Below are positions 63,844 through 64,000 of a stretch of 64,000 nt of DNA, piece by piece. The position numbers were made by a program, and so were the translations under genes. Source of the stretch: Micropterix aruncella. Taxonomy: Eukaryota; Arthropoda; Insecta; Lepidoptera; Micropterigidae. The notes below the pieces were generated by a model that made no database searches, was not told where the DNA came from, and saw only the letters and a program-made list of their open reading frames with translations. Position 1 is the first letter of the stretch; each line of letters begins with the position of its first letter. The DNA is taken from assembly GCA_944548615.1 (NCBI GenBank), contig OX155980.1, positions 36,231,643-36,295,642 on the forward strand, in the 5' to 3' direction.

Positions 63844-64000
63844 TAGAGACGACGGTTACAAACTCTCTTCTACCTGGAACCGTCTTTTCTCAAAATGTTT
63901 CCACCGCCAAAAGACGAACGCAAGGACGTGAGACAGAATACAGTGAGTGTTGTATGCACGACGGAAGGAATTTCGAAATTCGCGCTTGTCGAGCCCGCCA
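63844..64000 (+). mobile_element. 3' portion of the Penelope-like copy, cut by the window end
   Basis: The sequence continues in a shifted frame with coding for GYKLSSTWN-like and TVSVVC residues as at 16930-17040. The 3' terminal repeat should follow beyond the window. Confidence 0.75.

Noticed and set aside
1..64000. CRISPR array, bacterial operon, or phage or viral module
   Set aside because: The tandem repeats seen are microsatellites or minisatellites without spacer-repeat regularity; all enzymes found belong to eukaryotic retroelements or Egfr.

Overview
The window is insect nuclear DNA, most likely from a moth or butterfly. It is AT-rich and intron-rich and is dominated by interspersed repeats. 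These include repeat types that I associate with Lepidoptera: a repeat with the head CTAGCTGACCCG and the tail TTTATAATATTAGTATAG, tRNA- and 5S-rRNA-derived SINEs, Penelope-like elements, and short TTAGG telomere-type arrays. There is no bacterial or viral gene organisation. The lepidopteran assignment is inference; no search could be run.

The one clear host gene is a complete epidermal growth factor receptor (EGFR; torpedo/DER in Drosophila) on the + strand. It has five coding exons: 25382-25526, 39449-40843, 41089-41221, 45425-47276 and 47349-48212. All junctions are GT..AG, the phases are consistent, and the joined reading frame is 1462 codons plus stop. The product has a signal peptide, two receptor L domains, a long cysteine-rich region of arthropod type, one transmembrane helix, a tyrosine kinase with its key catalytic motifs, and a C-terminal tail with YxN and NPEY docking motifs. 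Exon 1 lies in a CpG-rich block (about 24880-25530) that probably holds the promoter. Its leader carries three upstream ORFs and a TGACGTCA site. Intron 1 is 13.9 kb and intron 3 is 4.2 kb; both hold transposon debris.

From 1 to 24.8 kb the DNA is mostly intergenic. It holds a roughly 600-bp palindrome-bearing repeat (copies at 2.1 and 17.3 kb), a MITE at 3.35 kb, a 5S-derived SINE at 9.8 kb, a decayed RNase H fragment at 13.4-14.2 kb, and a Penelope-like element at 16.0-17.3 kb. That element is framed by perfect 116-bp inverted repeats and a 16-bp target duplication. It also holds an unrecognised, protein-like minus-strand ORF at 20.7-21.2 kb and a GC island at 22.1-22.35 kb. From 48.2 to 64 kb lie a MITE interrupted by a non-LTR RNase H fragment, a SINE with a 10-bp target duplication, two 5'-truncated non-LTR reverse transcriptase fragments, an inverted 15-bp repeat structure with TTAGG runs, and a non-autonomous hAT element with an 8-bp target duplication. 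The third 600-bp repeat copy, a possible promoter and first exon near 62.0-62.4 kb, and a second Penelope-like copy cut by the window end complete this part.

I found no bacterial-style defence system, CRISPR array or rRNA operon. The most unusual structures are the inverted 3' ends of the Penelope-like copies, the 600-bp palindromic repeat family, the inverted 15-bp arrays with telomere motifs, and the sharp base-composition change inside EGFR exon 2.
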